From JBHIER01 sp046760705 [NCBI: bacterium] (GTDB lineage: Bacteria > JBHIER01 > G020348925): a stretch of 8,337 bases of DNA. Location: positions 1-8,337 of the forward strand of contig JBHIER010000122.1 in the NCBI GenBank assembly GCA_046760705.1, read 5' to 3'. The notes beneath the pieces were generated by a model. That model did no database searches. It saw only the letters and a list, made by a program, of their open reading frames with translations, and had not been told where the DNA came from. Shown one piece after another: positions 1 through 7,809 of this stretch. The position numbers and the translations under genes are program-made. Every line of letters begins with the position of its first letter. Within the stretch, counting starts at the first letter, position 1.

Positions 1-1091
1 ATAAGAAAGCCCTCCTTCAATCTCAACCTTCTCAGTCTCGGCGAATCCGACACGCAAAAGAGACCGTGGAGGGAGAAGAGGAAGGAGATGGGTATGAGGA
101 AGATGAAATATCTTCCGTGATGCCACGTGACCGGATTGATCACAGCGTTGAATATGGGCAACCCAAGAAACCACAGTGGGAGTATGGCCCCTTTTGAATC
201 CTCACTCAGAGCCATTCTCCCTATCCTCCACAGACCGAAGGGAAGCATGCAAAAGAGGAGAGGATGATCACCAAAAAGATAATAGGCCACTTTTATCAGA
301 TATGCAACTGAGGTTGCACCCAATTGGATGCCCTGGGTTTTGGCGTAAAAGGTATTGGCAAGAGGACGGCCGGTGGTCAGCAGGCAGAATCGTATCTGAG
401 GAAATACGATGGCACCAAAAATGAGGAGCTGAAGACCTAACCCAACAAGCTTTTTCGTTGCGGTAACCTCATCTTTGTCTCTTCCCTTTTTGCGGAATGA
501 TCGCCAAGCGGTATCGAGGAGGGCGAAGAGAAAGAGGGCCGCTCCTTCCGGGCGAGCCAGGGTCGCCAGACCGAGAAAGAGAGTGCTCAGAAAGAATTTT
601 GAGGATGAGACCTCGTATTTCATGTGAAAAAAGATTCCCATAATGGTCAACGATGTGAACAATCCAATCTCCATTCCCGAAAGGGCCCCCCAGATGAGGC
701 GCCCGGCCATGACCGTAAACAGAGCAACGAAAGAGGCGAGCCATCGATTCGGATCGATCAGCAGGGATATGTTATACACACCCCAAACACCTGCCAAAAG
801 GAAGAGCAGACCGAGGATCTTTGAGGAGAGAATAAAATCATGAGTCATCTTATATGTACCGGCCAGGATGTACACCCACAGGGGACTGGTCGATCCGGGT
901 GTCTTTTCACCAGGGTTATAGGAGAATCCGTGGCCGTCGGCCACATTTCGAGCGAATTGAAAGTGGATCCAACTATCGTCCAGGGGTACTCCAGCCTCTC
1001 CCCCTAATCTTCGTTCCTGTATGCTGAAAAGTGAAAAAATCAGCAATGAGAGAATAACAAGGAAGAAAGCCCGCGTGTTTCGTTTTGTCAT
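1..1091 (-). CDS. GT-C superfamily membrane glycosyltransferase (partial, C-terminus off the left edge)
   Basis: The reading frame is open from the ATG at 1091-1089 to the window edge, 363 codons with no stop, so the C-terminal part is missing. Visible are an N-terminal membrane anchor (about residues 8-24), an acidic LDDSWIHFQFARN motif with the Asp pair at 38-39, NPGEKTPGSTSPLW (59-72), SGMEIGLF (138-145), LARPEG (178-183), LANTFYAKT (244-252) and HHGRYFIFLIPI (324-335), with many hydrophobic segments between. The Asp pair in the first extracytoplasmic loop is typical of GT-C enzymes (PMT/ArnT/AftB-like), which transfer a sugar from a polyprenyl-phosphate donor on the periplasmic face. The start lies 7 nt after the stop of the preceding gene, with AAGGG just upstream as a possible ribosome binding site. 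The motif order matches that of the gene at 1099-2703, so the two are paralogues. Donor and acceptor are unknown. The family assignment is confident; a specific function is not. Confidence 0.85.
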   Translation of the reverse strand, partial: MTKRNTRAFFLVILSLLIFSLFSIQERRLGGEAGVPLDDSWIHFQFARNVADGHGFSYNPGEKTPGSTSPLWVYILAGTYKMTHDFILSSKILGLLFLLAGVWGVYNISLLIDPNRWLASFVALFTVMAGRLIWGALSGMEIGLFTSLTIMGIFFHMKYEVSSSKFFLSTLFLGLATLARPEGAALFLFALLDTAWRSFRKKGRDKDEVTATKKLVGLGLQLLIFGAIVFPQIRFCLLTTGRPLANTFYAKTQGIQLGATSVAYLIKVAYYLFGDHPLLFCMLPFGLWRIGRMALSEDSKGAILPLWFLGLPIFNAVINPVTWHHGRYFIFLIPISFLFSLHGLFCVSDSPRLRRLRLKEGFL

Positions 1092-1098
1092 AGCCCTT

Positions 1099-2703
1099 TT
1101 ATGGATCCGTTCCTTCTTTTCTCTTGAAAAGGACGCCCACAGCCCCTTCGCCATCAGAACACTGGTAGTATTTCAAAAGACGATAGGACTTCATGAACTC
1201 CTGATGGGTTAGCAGCGCCTGTTCATATTCGGAGGCCGTAAAGATATCCGGCATTCCCGTCGAATCGAGGCCCGCGGCTACGAAGGCAACATAATCCGGC
1301 CTCTTGGATAGAGTGTAATCGACATCAAATTTTTCATGTCCAGCGAATCTTTGGTCCATACTTCCTATTTCCAAATGAGCGATTTCAGTGTCGGTCATGC
1401 CCAGCATATCGATACTCTTCAACTCCGAATAGAATGGTATCTCTCCTGCGGCGAAGATAGCCACCGTAGCCCCCGGAGATGCATTTTCCCGCAGCCACCT
1501 GCCCATGGAGATCCGGCATCTGTCCACGTCTCTGTAGCGAAGTATGAGCAATCTGTATTCACCGGCATAGGAGGTGGTCACCAGGGTAGAAATTACGAGA
1601 AACACCAAGAGTGCAACCTCTCCCACCCTCCACATCCGCCCACGACGAGGCAAGAATGAAGATATGAGCGAACAATATGTTTTCAGGCCCAACGATATCA
1701 AGAGGTATATCAGCGGCAGAACCGGGACAAAAAACCGATGGGCTATGGCCCAATCTCCACCGACCCAGATAACGTAAAGGGTGAATGAAATTAGTACGAA
1801 GAGAAGATAGGAGACTAAAAAATTGAACTGTCTCCGTATCAAATGAAGAACCGTCAACCCCAGACATACTGCTCCGAGGCGAGCTTCGAGAAAGTGCCAC
1901 AGATACTCCAGACCGCGATGAACCTGATCCCATCCACCACCGGTCTTTGCGTAGAAGGTGTTGGGCAACAGATATCCGTAATAGTTGTAGCGCCAGAGAA
2001 AGTAGGGAACATAGAGGATAAGAAAAACCGATAGGCTCCACAGTGCTCTCTTCAACCATCCTCTTTGGGAAGTTAAGACCCCGTGAAGTATGCCATGGGC
2101 CAGTGTTATGCTCATAAAGAGCATCCCTTCCGGTCTGGCCAATGATGCCCCTGCAAAAATAAGCGATGAAAATGGGAACGCCCTCTCTTTTTCACTCTCT
2201 CCAACATAAGCAAAGACACCCGCGGTCACAAGAAAGGCGAAGAGCGCCGTCTCCATTCCCGATATGATTGAAGAAGCAAAGGAGCTATCCAGAACCAACA
2301 GAGATAGGGGAACGGAAATCAGAGGTGAATCTCTCCCCAAACATTTCTGGGAGAAGCAAAAGACCAAGATGACCGTTCCTAAACCGAAAGCCACACCCAA
2401 GATTTTGGACATGATCACTACGTTCAAGCCTGCTTTTATGAAAAAAGCCAGGAGGACGACCCACAGAAAGTTGGTGTACCCTTCCACCCTTTCACCCAGG
2501 TTATAGACCAGACCCTGTCCGTTGGCAAAATTCAGGGCGTATCGAAAAGAGATGTAAGCGTCGTCGTAAGCATTGTGATAGAACTGACTGCTGAGGAGCC
2601 ATCCATGAGCCAGGAGAAAAGCTGCAGCAAACATCAGCCAGACAGTGGGCTTCATCATCCTATTTTTGAAAGATGTTCTCATGTGCAGATCTAACAGTCT
2701 CAA
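1099..2703 (-). CDS. GT-C superfamily membrane glycosyltransferase, AftB/PMT-like
   Basis: This 534-residue multipass protein has a positively charged N-terminus and a first membrane segment at about residues 20-38. It then shows YDDAYISFRYA (46-56, Asp pair 47-48), NLGERVEGYTNFLW (68-81), SGMETALFA (148-156), LARPEG (188-193), LPNTFYAKT (246-254) and GGDWAIAHRFFVPVLP (315-330). The C-terminal part, after about residue 390, is largely soluble and contains GRWLRENASPGA and IDMLGMTDTEIAH; this is probably an extracytoplasmic domain. The DDAY and EGYTNFLW motifs are those of GT-C proteins related to mycobacterial arabinofuranosyltransferase AftB and to many uncharacterised bacterial transferases. 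The likely role is adding a polyprenyl-phosphate-linked sugar to a glycan outside the membrane. The start used here is a TTG at 2703 that overlaps the TGA of the upstream gene by 4 nt. It has no clear ribosome binding site, and ATGs at 2682 or 2658 are plausible alternatives. The sugar and acceptor are unknown. Confidence 0.9.
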   Translation of the reverse strand: MRLLDLHMRTSFKNRMMKPTVWLMFAAAFLLAHGWLLSSQFYHNAYDDAYISFRYALNFANGQGLVYNLGERVEGYTNFLWVVLLAFFIKAGLNVVIMSKILGVAFGLGTVILVFCFSQKCLGRDSPLISVPLSLLVLDSSFASSIISGMETALFAFLVTAGVFAYVGESEKERAFPFSSLIFAGASLARPEGMLFMSITLAHGILHGVLTSQRGWLKRALWSLSVFLILYVPYFLWRYNYYGYLLPNTFYAKTGGGWDQVHRGLEYLWHFLEARLGAVCLGLTVLHLIRRQFNFLVSYLLFVLISFTLYVIWVGGDWAIAHRFFVPVLPLIYLLISLGLKTYCSLISSFLPRRGRMWRVGEVALLVFLVISTLVTTSYAGEYRLLILRYRDVDRCRISMGRWLRENASPGATVAIFAAGEIPFYSELKSIDMLGMTDTEIAHLEIGSMDQRFAGHEKFDVDYTLSKRPDYVAFVAAGLDSTGMPDIFTASEYEQALLTHQEFMKSYRLLKYYQCSDGEGAVGVLFKRKEGTDP

Positions 2704-3665
2704 GATCGGGAAATTAACAGCCCTTTTCTGCTTCCCAAAGATCTGCGCAGACCGGTCAGGTAATTGTAGGCTATGATATAATCATATATGAAGGCTGGCG
2801 ATCCGGTATTCGATTTCGTGGCGTACCACTTCATAGCAGTATAGATCATCGGATTCATGACCGCTCTTAACAGGAGCTTCTGGCCAATGAGAAACAGAGA
2901 GTCGTGTCCAAAATTGATGGGCTCCTTCAGATGGGCCTTGACCGTCTCGGCCAACTCAGGGTGCTTCTGGACCATGTAGGCCAACGATGTCTGCCCGTAG
3001 TTGAACATGAGACGGCAGACGTCGGTGAGATGCCGGTAGTGCATATGGTATGAAATTGCCTGAGGTGCATAAATGAAATTGACATCCCCGAGTTTTTCCA
3101 AACGGAAGGCCAATTCGAGGTCTTCTCCGCCATATTCCTGAATTCGCTCGTCGAAGAGTCCCACTTCAATCAGAATCGATCTCCGAACCGAGGAATTGCT
3201 TGAACGCCAGTATTTGAAAGGCACCTTTTGACCCGGTTTCAGCTTGTGGACGCCGCGGCTACTGAGGTACCGAACGATGCCTGTGCGAGGGACTTCTGCA
3301 GCCAACTGGACGTTGCCCATGACGGCTGCCCTCTGGCTGGCGGCATGGAATTTCAAATGCTCCTCCAGAAATTGGGGGACGACCTCCATGTCGTCATCGA
3401 GAAAGACCACGATCTCCCCCCGAGCATGTCTGATACCCGTATTCCTGGCTGCTGAAAGGCAGCGATTGGTCCCGTGTCTGAAAAAAAAGTAATCAAAAGG
3501 AGGAGAGAATCTTTCCAAAAACTGCTGCGTTCCGTCCTCCGATCCGTCATCGACGACGATGACCTCAAGGTTCTCCCTCGGATAGGTTAAGTGAGAGAGA
3601 GTACGCAAGGTTCTCTTGAGGAAATCGAGCTTATTATAGGTCGGAATGACAATGCTGACCTCCAT
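2700..3665 (-). CDS. Family 2 glycosyltransferase (GT-A fold)
   Basis: This 321-residue protein begins with the classic GT2 N-terminus SIVIPTYNKLDFLKRTL (4-20). It continues with the nucleotide-binding VIVVDDGSEDGT (35-46), SAARNTGIRHARGE (71-84), and the metal-binding DxD region FLDDDMEV (88-95, Asp 90-92). The acceptor/catalytic GGEDLELAFRL motif follows at about 179-189. There is no long membrane segment, so it should act at the cytoplasmic face, moving a sugar from a nucleotide donor to a growing lipid-linked glycan. The C-terminal ~100 residues are less typical and may bind the membrane or the acceptor. The ATG at 3665 lies 6 nt after the flippase stop, and the AAAGGGA that overlaps that stop codon can serve as its ribosome binding site. 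This suggests translational coupling. The family is certain; the sugar specificity cannot be read from sequence. Confidence 0.94.
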   Translation of the reverse strand: MEVSIVIPTYNKLDFLKRTLRTLSHLTYPRENLEVIVVDDGSEDGTQQFLERFSPPFDYFFFRHGTNRCLSAARNTGIRHARGEIVVFLDDDMEVVPQFLEEHLKFHAASQRAAVMGNVQLAAEVPRTGIVRYLSSRGVHKLKPGQKVPFKYWRSSNSSVRRSILIEVGLFDERIQEYGGEDLELAFRLEKLGDVNFIYAPQAISYHMHYRHLTDVCRLMFNYGQTSLAYMVQKHPELAETVKAHLKEPINFGHDSLFLIGQKLLLRAVMNPMIYTAMKWYATKSNTGSPAFIYDYIIAYNYLTGLRRSLGSRKGLLISRS

Positions 3666-3671
3666 TCGATC

Positions 3672-5120
3672 TCATCCCTTTCTAAAATCCTTTGGGGTAG
3701 ATTCATTTTCCATGAGCCCGCTCGCAGCATGCGAAAACACAAATATATAAAGGAATATCCCGAAACCTACGACGAAAATCACTTTCATAAAGAGAGATGT
3801 CGGAAAGGATGCTTGAAATATATGGGCTGTTGCGTAAAGCAACAGCCCAACACATCCGATGACAAGAATTCTCCAGAGATCGAAGGGGATGGCATAGTAT
3901 CGATTCGACAGGAGAAGAACGCCAGCGGCCATAACAATGTTGGTCAGGACCGTGGCCACTCCAGCGCCTACGATTCCGTATGGTGGAATGAGGGCGAGGT
4001 TCAGGAGGATATTCATGAGCGCCCCACTAACGGTGATGAGGGGGAAAAAGGAGGTCTTCCCTTTGACCAGAAGGCCCGTCCCGAAGACATAATAGGTCCA
4101 GTACAGAATTCCAGAAGAGATGAGCAGGGGGATGACGGAGGTGGCATCGAAATAGGCCACGGCCGAAAGAAGGGACAGCAGTTCAGACCGAAAGAGGGCC
4201 AGGGTCAGGCCGATGAGCGCCAGGGCGGCGAAAAATGTGGTGAAGACCCGGCGGAAGAGCCCTCTGGCGCTCTCCCTCTCGTACCTTGAGAAGACAAACT
4301 GAGGCCAGGCCCGCTCGAATGAAACCAAAAAGAGGGAGACGACCGCACAGATCTCCTGGGCGAATTGATAGAGTCCGACCTCTCGCAAACCGGCCAATGT
4401 TTTGAGCAGATAGATATCGGCGTAGGTGAGCACCCAGACGGCAAGATTACTCGGCATCAAGGGCAGGCCGAAACCGAGCATACTCTTGGCGAACTCAAAA
4501 GAGAAGACCAGGCGGGGAGTGAAAAGAATAAAGAAGGCCCCGATCCCGAGAAGAAAAGAGAGAAGGGTGCCCCACAGAAAACCTTCGATTCCCATGGACA
4601 GAGAAATCACAAAGGCAAAGGTCAAAATCACATTGGAAAGACCTCGCACAGAGGTGAAGAGGACAAAACTGCGAGATTTCGCCGAAGCCCTCAGCAGACT
4701 GAGAAGGAGCTGGAAGATCGAACCGAGCAGAGCAATGACGACGGCTATGCGCACCAAAGTCGTATGCGCACCTGTCCGAAAGAGGAATCTGGACAAGGAC
4801 GGAGACAGAAAAAGGGCCGGCACACATATTGCAATTCCAACAATACCAATGGACGTGAAGGCTGTCCCGATGGCCTTTGTTTGAGCCTCCGATCCCTCAA
4901 GTTCGTTGTACCGCTTCATCAACGCATAACTCAGACCCATATCAAAAATAACAAACAAAAAGGAGACAGTCATGAGGAGGAGAGAATAGACCCCAAATGC
5001 ATCGGGGGCCAAATATCGGGAGACAATGGGAATGAAAACGAGGCGAACGAGGCCGTTGACGATACCTCCGAACCCGTAGGTCAGAGTATGCTTTGTAAGG
5101 GTTTTGACATCCTCAATCAT
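3672..5120 (-). CDS. Wzx/MATE-like oligosaccharide flippase (polysaccharide biosynthesis protein)
   Basis: From the ATG at 5120 the protein is 482 residues, the usual length for Wzx-type flippases. It is almost wholly hydrophobic, with some 12-14 predicted membrane segments. Family signatures are the N-terminal LTKHTLTYGFGGI followed by SRYLAPDAFGVYSL (34-47), the central YADIYLLKTLAGLREVGLY (233-251), and NLALIPPYGIVGAGVAT (374-390). Proteins of this MVF/MATE-related family move undecaprenyl-diphosphate-linked glycans from the inner to the outer leaflet. Its place between two cytosolic transferases and two GT-C enzymes fits that role. An upstream ATG at 5156, with GAGG 7 nt ahead of it, would add 12 residues and overlap the preceding gene by 44 nt. 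I prefer 5120 because MIEDVKTLTKHTL is where family members normally begin and the 8-nt overlap is more usual. The coding sequence contains a perfect 11-bp hairpin at 3823-3849. Confidence 0.93.
   Translation of the reverse strand: MIEDVKTLTKHTLTYGFGGIVNGLVRLVFIPIVSRYLAPDAFGVYSLLLMTVSFLFVIFDMGLSYALMKRYNELEGSEAQTKAIGTAFTSIGIVGIAICVPALFLSPSLSRFLFRTGAHTTLVRIAVVIALLGSIFQLLLSLLRASAKSRSFVLFTSVRGLSNVILTFAFVISLSMGIEGFLWGTLLSFLLGIGAFFILFTPRLVFSFEFAKSMLGFGLPLMPSNLAVWVLTYADIYLLKTLAGLREVGLYQFAQEICAVVSLFLVSFERAWPQFVFSRYERESARGLFRRVFTTFFAALALIGLTLALFRSELLSLLSAVAYFDATSVIPLLISSGILYWTYYVFGTGLLVKGKTSFFPLITVSGALMNILLNLALIPPYGIVGAGVATVLTNIVMAAGVLLLSNRYYAIPFDLWRILVIGCVGLLLYATAHIFQASFPTSLFMKVIFVVGFGIFLYIFVFSHAASGLMENESTPKDFRKG
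3823..3849 (-). other. Perfect 11-bp hairpin within the flippase coding sequence
   Basis: The arms at 3823-3833 and 3839-3849 are fully complementary (TGGGCTGTTGC and GCAACAGCCCA on the plus strand) with a 5-nt loop, GTAAA. In the operon transcript this gives a GC-rich stem with loop UUUAC, followed by UAUAUUUC. It encodes flippase residues around 424-433. It has the outline of an intrinsic terminator or pause site with a weak U-tract, so it could trim expression of the downstream transferases, but no function is shown. Confidence 0.5.
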
Positions 5121-6189
5121 GCTCGTTGATCCACCCCAGGTCCCTGTAGATCTCATATAACTGCCTCACGACCGTTCGCGCCTCGTGAACCCTCTCCACC
5201 CACGCCCTTCCCTCCCGACCCTTCCGCCTCCGATAGTCCGAGTGAGAGATGAGAAGCTCGAGCTTCTCCTTCAAATTTTGGGAGTCAACAAGGACGAAGG
5301 GGTGATCCGGAATGAAGGCCTCGTATTCTGGGATGAGATTGGTGCAGGTGGGAATTCCCATGGCCAGGGTCTCCAAAGAGTTGACCCCATATCCCAGCCC
5401 ACCCAAATTGGCGATCTGATCGATGGCAATATCGCACGTCTGCTTCAGACGAATTGCCTCCCGGTGTGATTTCCCTTCAATGAGAACAAACTCGATCTTT
5501 CCTTCATTCTCCAACTGAGTGCACACCTCAATAATGATATCCGACCCTTTGAAGTAACGGCTCGTCGGTGCGTGGCAGACCCTCAGCTTCTCATTTTCCT
5601 TCGTTCTCACAGAGTATTTTGAGACCTCAAAGGGCAGAAAGAGATAGCGGATGTTGGGATGAAGGGTCAAGTGATCGAACTCGCAGGTGAGATTGAGGTC
5701 GCTCAGTTCGTCCATCACTCTGATTACGCCCCTATTTCTGAGGTCGGTGCCGTGATAGTGGCAGACGATCCTTTTGCCCATCGGTTTCAGTTGTCTGGCA
5801 AACCGGCCATCTCTGAAAAGATCGACACCGGCGTGAAAATGATAGATGTCGAAATCATAAAGGTGGTACTGGTGTATTGCCCGCTCAATCTTTCGGGCCC
5901 ACACACCATCCCGGATCCGAAAGAGCATCCGTTCAAAACCCTTAGGTTTCCATTCCTTCAATTCGGTTGCAGGAAGCAGGTCTTCCATCGAGAGAAGGCG
6001 TTTCAGCGTCCGGAGATATCTCTTGTTCCCGACGAGGGGCAGATTGAGATTGATGTCCTCTTCGTACCCACACCAATTGGGGTAGAGCGTGACCAGGCGG
6101 CTGTAATCGCCCAACTGTTGGTGAGCCCTCACAAAGGTCATGAGCGTTCCGGTATAGTGCTCTGGGGAGATGTGGAGAATTTTCAGCAC
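5113..6189 (-). CDS. GT4-like glycosyltransferase (GT-B fold)
   Basis: The protein is 358 residues and starts with a GT-B type first strand, MLKILHISPEHYTGT. Further landmarks are the DIYHFHAGVDLF stretch (114-125), CHYHGTDLRNRG (143-154), the second-domain opening VCHAPTSRYFKGSD (204-216), CDIAIDQ (252-258), and GYGVNSLETLAMGIP (266-280), which corresponds to the donor-binding loop of GT4 enzymes. It should use a nucleotide sugar in the cytoplasm to extend a lipid-linked glycan. In the usual E-x7-E motif only the second Glu (273) is present; the position of the first is Leu 265. The start is a GTG at 6189 that overlaps the upstream stop by 7 nt, with GGAG about 12 nt before it. Assignment to a GT1/GT4 type transferase is good, but the exact subfamily and sugar are unknown. 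Confidence 0.87.
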   Translation of the reverse strand: MLKILHISPEHYTGTLMTFVRAHQQLGDYSRLVTLYPNWCGYEEDINLNLPLVGNKRYLRTLKRLLSMEDLLPATELKEWKPKGFERMLFRIRDGVWARKIERAIHQYHLYDFDIYHFHAGVDLFRDGRFARQLKPMGKRIVCHYHGTDLRNRGVIRVMDELSDLNLTCEFDHLTLHPNIRYLFLPFEVSKYSVRTKENEKLRVCHAPTSRYFKGSDIIIEVCTQLENEGKIEFVLIEGKSHREAIRLKQTCDIAIDQIANLGGLGYGVNSLETLAMGIPTCTNLIPEYEAFIPDHPFVLVDSQNLKEKLELLISHSDYRRRKGREGRAWVERVHEARTVVRQLYEIYRDLGWINEHD

Positions 6190-7709
6190 TCTTTTCTCTT
6201 GCTCCTAAAGACGGTACGAAAAATAGAGTAGCCAAAATAGATATCAAACATAATCAAAAGGCCCCCACAGATCAAAATCGACCTCAGCGGAAAACCGATC
6301 GAATAAAGATAGATGAACCAGAAATCGGGGGTGGTGTCTGCGTAGGATATCTGTTGAATTTCGTGGGACGTTCCTGGGCCCATTCGGGTTGTGTTAAAGG
6401 ACAGTCTTGAAAGCAGACCCGCATGATCGACGAGAGGCGATTCGGCAGGATGCCAATAGAGTTGAGAGGGGGTGACATCACCGGAAGTGTACCGACGACC
6501 AATGCGTCTCGGTCCATTGATAGTCACGCCCAATATCTGCACTGCGAAAGAGACGACCAAGATGATAGCCCACACCCTTTTGAGTCCTCTGCTCCGTTGT
6601 AAACCGCCGCCGCTCAAAAAAGCTCCCACAAAAAGGGAGATGAAGGGCACGATAGGCACCGTAAATCTTGGCCCCCAGCACCAATCGCCGCTCCAATTGG
6701 CCAATTTGGAATAGAAGAACAGATTGACAAGAATGATACCCCCGAAGAGGAGGCTTTCCCGTCTGTGAGTTCGATACAGTCGCTTAATACCGAGAAGGGA
6801 AAATATGAGGACGGGCGAATAGAGGAGAAGGCCTTTGCCCGGGCTCAGCAGTTGTCCCCCGAGCCCCACAAGAAAAGGAGTGGTGAATTTCACCGCAGCA
6901 TCGGCGGCGTGACCGTCCTCGTAAAAGGTGCCAAACCTGACCGCGTTGTACCAGCCAACGATGATCAGAAAGACCACGATGGGCAGGCCGAACGAGACCA
7001 CATGCTTTGCCGTTTCAGAGGAGTTTCGTCCTTTGTTTCTGAGACAAAAGTAGAAATACGTGGTGAAGAGTGGCAGCACAATGAGCGTAGCAATTCTGGT
7101 GAGAAGAGAAGACCCCAGGAGCGTCCCGGCCAAGAGGGCCCAGTTGTAATGGGAGGTCTGCCGAAAGCGGTAGGCAGCGTATGCGGCGCCCAGCAAAAGG
7201 GAGGCGGTCAGGGTCACGTCGAAGGAAAGTTTTGCATAGGGAAAGGCGAGGGTGAAAAGCCCATACACACATGTGCCTGAAACCGCAACCTTTTCATCAA
7301 ACCCCAGTCTTCTCTGCAGGAGAAACAGGATCGCACAGGTGATGGCCGTAATGAGCGGATTCATCAGGGAGATGAAAAAATGGTGGGTCCTCATCTCGGG
7401 AAATCTGGGCAGGAGCTGGGTGGTAACCTCTCCTAAAAAGTAGAAGGGGATCATGGCGATGGACTGTCCCAGGCCGTGAGGGGAGTAGAGCTTCCCGTCT
7501 CTGCCCCGGGCTGCACTCACCTCGTCGAACTGCTCATCCTTCAATTCGAAACTGCCGTCTCGTATGAGGTTTTTTGTCACCTCATATTCCATAGCAGCGT
7601 CGTACGCCCCCAAATGGCCGCCGTTGGCGATGAGATAGAAAAGGAAGAAAAAGAGAAAGAGAGCCCAAGGCAAGGGACATAAAGGAAGAGCAGTCTGTCT
7701 TCTATTCAT
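6183..7709 (-). CDS. GT-C type membrane glycosyltransferase (GT39-like)
   Basis: This 508-residue multipass protein is the first cistron of the operon. After a hydrophobic anchor (about 13-28) comes GAYDAAMEYEVTKNLI (34-49), in which a single Asp takes the place of the usual acidic pair. It is followed by GRDGKLYSPHGLGQSI (69-84), a loop seen in many PMT_2-like bacterial proteins. Further on are LLSPGKGLLLYSP (287-299) and WSGDWCWGPRFTVPIVPF (339-356), the conserved W-x-x-x-W-GPR segment ahead of a membrane helix. This points to a polyprenyl-phosphate-dependent sugar transferase acting on the outer face of the inner membrane. It is only distantly similar to the two GT-C proteins at the other end of the cluster. 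The ATG at 7709 has AGG 7 nt upstream, and nothing longer is open in frame with a better site. The sugar and acceptor are unknown, and non-enzymatic membrane roles are not excluded. Confidence 0.85.
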   Translation of the reverse strand: MNRRQTALPLCPLPWALFLFFFLFYLIANGGHLGAYDAAMEYEVTKNLIRDGSFELKDEQFDEVSAARGRDGKLYSPHGLGQSIAMIPFYFLGEVTTQLLPRFPEMRTHHFFISLMNPLITAITCAILFLLQRRLGFDEKVAVSGTCVYGLFTLAFPYAKLSFDVTLTASLLLGAAYAAYRFRQTSHYNWALLAGTLLGSSLLTRIATLIVLPLFTTYFYFCLRNKGRNSSETAKHVVSFGLPIVVFLIIVGWYNAVRFGTFYEDGHAADAAVKFTTPFLVGLGGQLLSPGKGLLLYSPVLIFSLLGIKRLYRTHRRESLLFGGIILVNLFFYSKLANWSGDWCWGPRFTVPIVPFISLFVGAFLSGGGLQRSRGLKRVWAIILVVSFAVQILGVTINGPRRIGRRYTSGDVTPSQLYWHPAESPLVDHAGLLSRLSFNTTRMGPGTSHEIQQISYADTTPDFWFIYLYSIGFPLRSILICGGLLIMFDIYFGYSIFRTVFRSKRKEC

Positions 7710-7809
7710 TTTTTAGCCTGTTGTTCTATTCACAAGCGGCAGCGACACGAAGCACACAAAAGTTTCTTTATTTATTGAACTGCTACCCCATGACAAGATT
7801 CGGACTAAC
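7710..7809 (-). promoter_or_regulatory. Probable promoter region of the glycan operon (weak match)
   Basis: This leader precedes the first gene of the operon. On the minus strand there is TTGTCA (7796-7791, five of six to the -35 consensus), then 16 nt, then TAAATA (7774-7769), which matches the -10 consensus at only three of six. The placement is plausible because no co-directional gene overlaps the operon start, but the boxes themselves are weak. Readthrough from the GIY-YIG gene upstream is also possible, since no terminator separates them. Confidence 0.25.

Noticed and set aside
740-760. Suspected frameshift in the left-edge GT-C gene near the ATCGAT repeats.
   Set aside because: On careful rereading the frame continues without a break (Leu-Ile-Asp-Pro-Asn-Arg-Trp) to the window edge.
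3591-4289. Long plus-strand open frame (232 codons) opposite the flippase and GT2 genes.
   Set aside because: Its product is very polar, rich in Gly, Glu, Gln and Lys, and matches no family I recognise, while the opposite strand encodes clear flippase and GT2 motifs. It is a shadow frame.
4746-4772. Direct repeat TATGCGCACC, two copies 17 nt apart in the flippase gene.
   Set aside because: It is only 10 nt, read in different codon frames, with no further copies; a chance repeat is likely.
4365-5129. Plus-strand open frame of 254 codons opposite the flippase N-terminal half.
   Set aside because: The composition is extreme and low in hydrophobic residues, as expected for the antisense of membrane-segment codons. 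The real gene is on the minus strand.
5659-6231. Plus-strand open frame of 190 codons opposite the GT4-like gene.
   Set aside because: It looks more protein-like than the other antisense frames, but it lies wholly opposite a well-supported glycosyltransferase and the start of its neighbour, with no independent motif.
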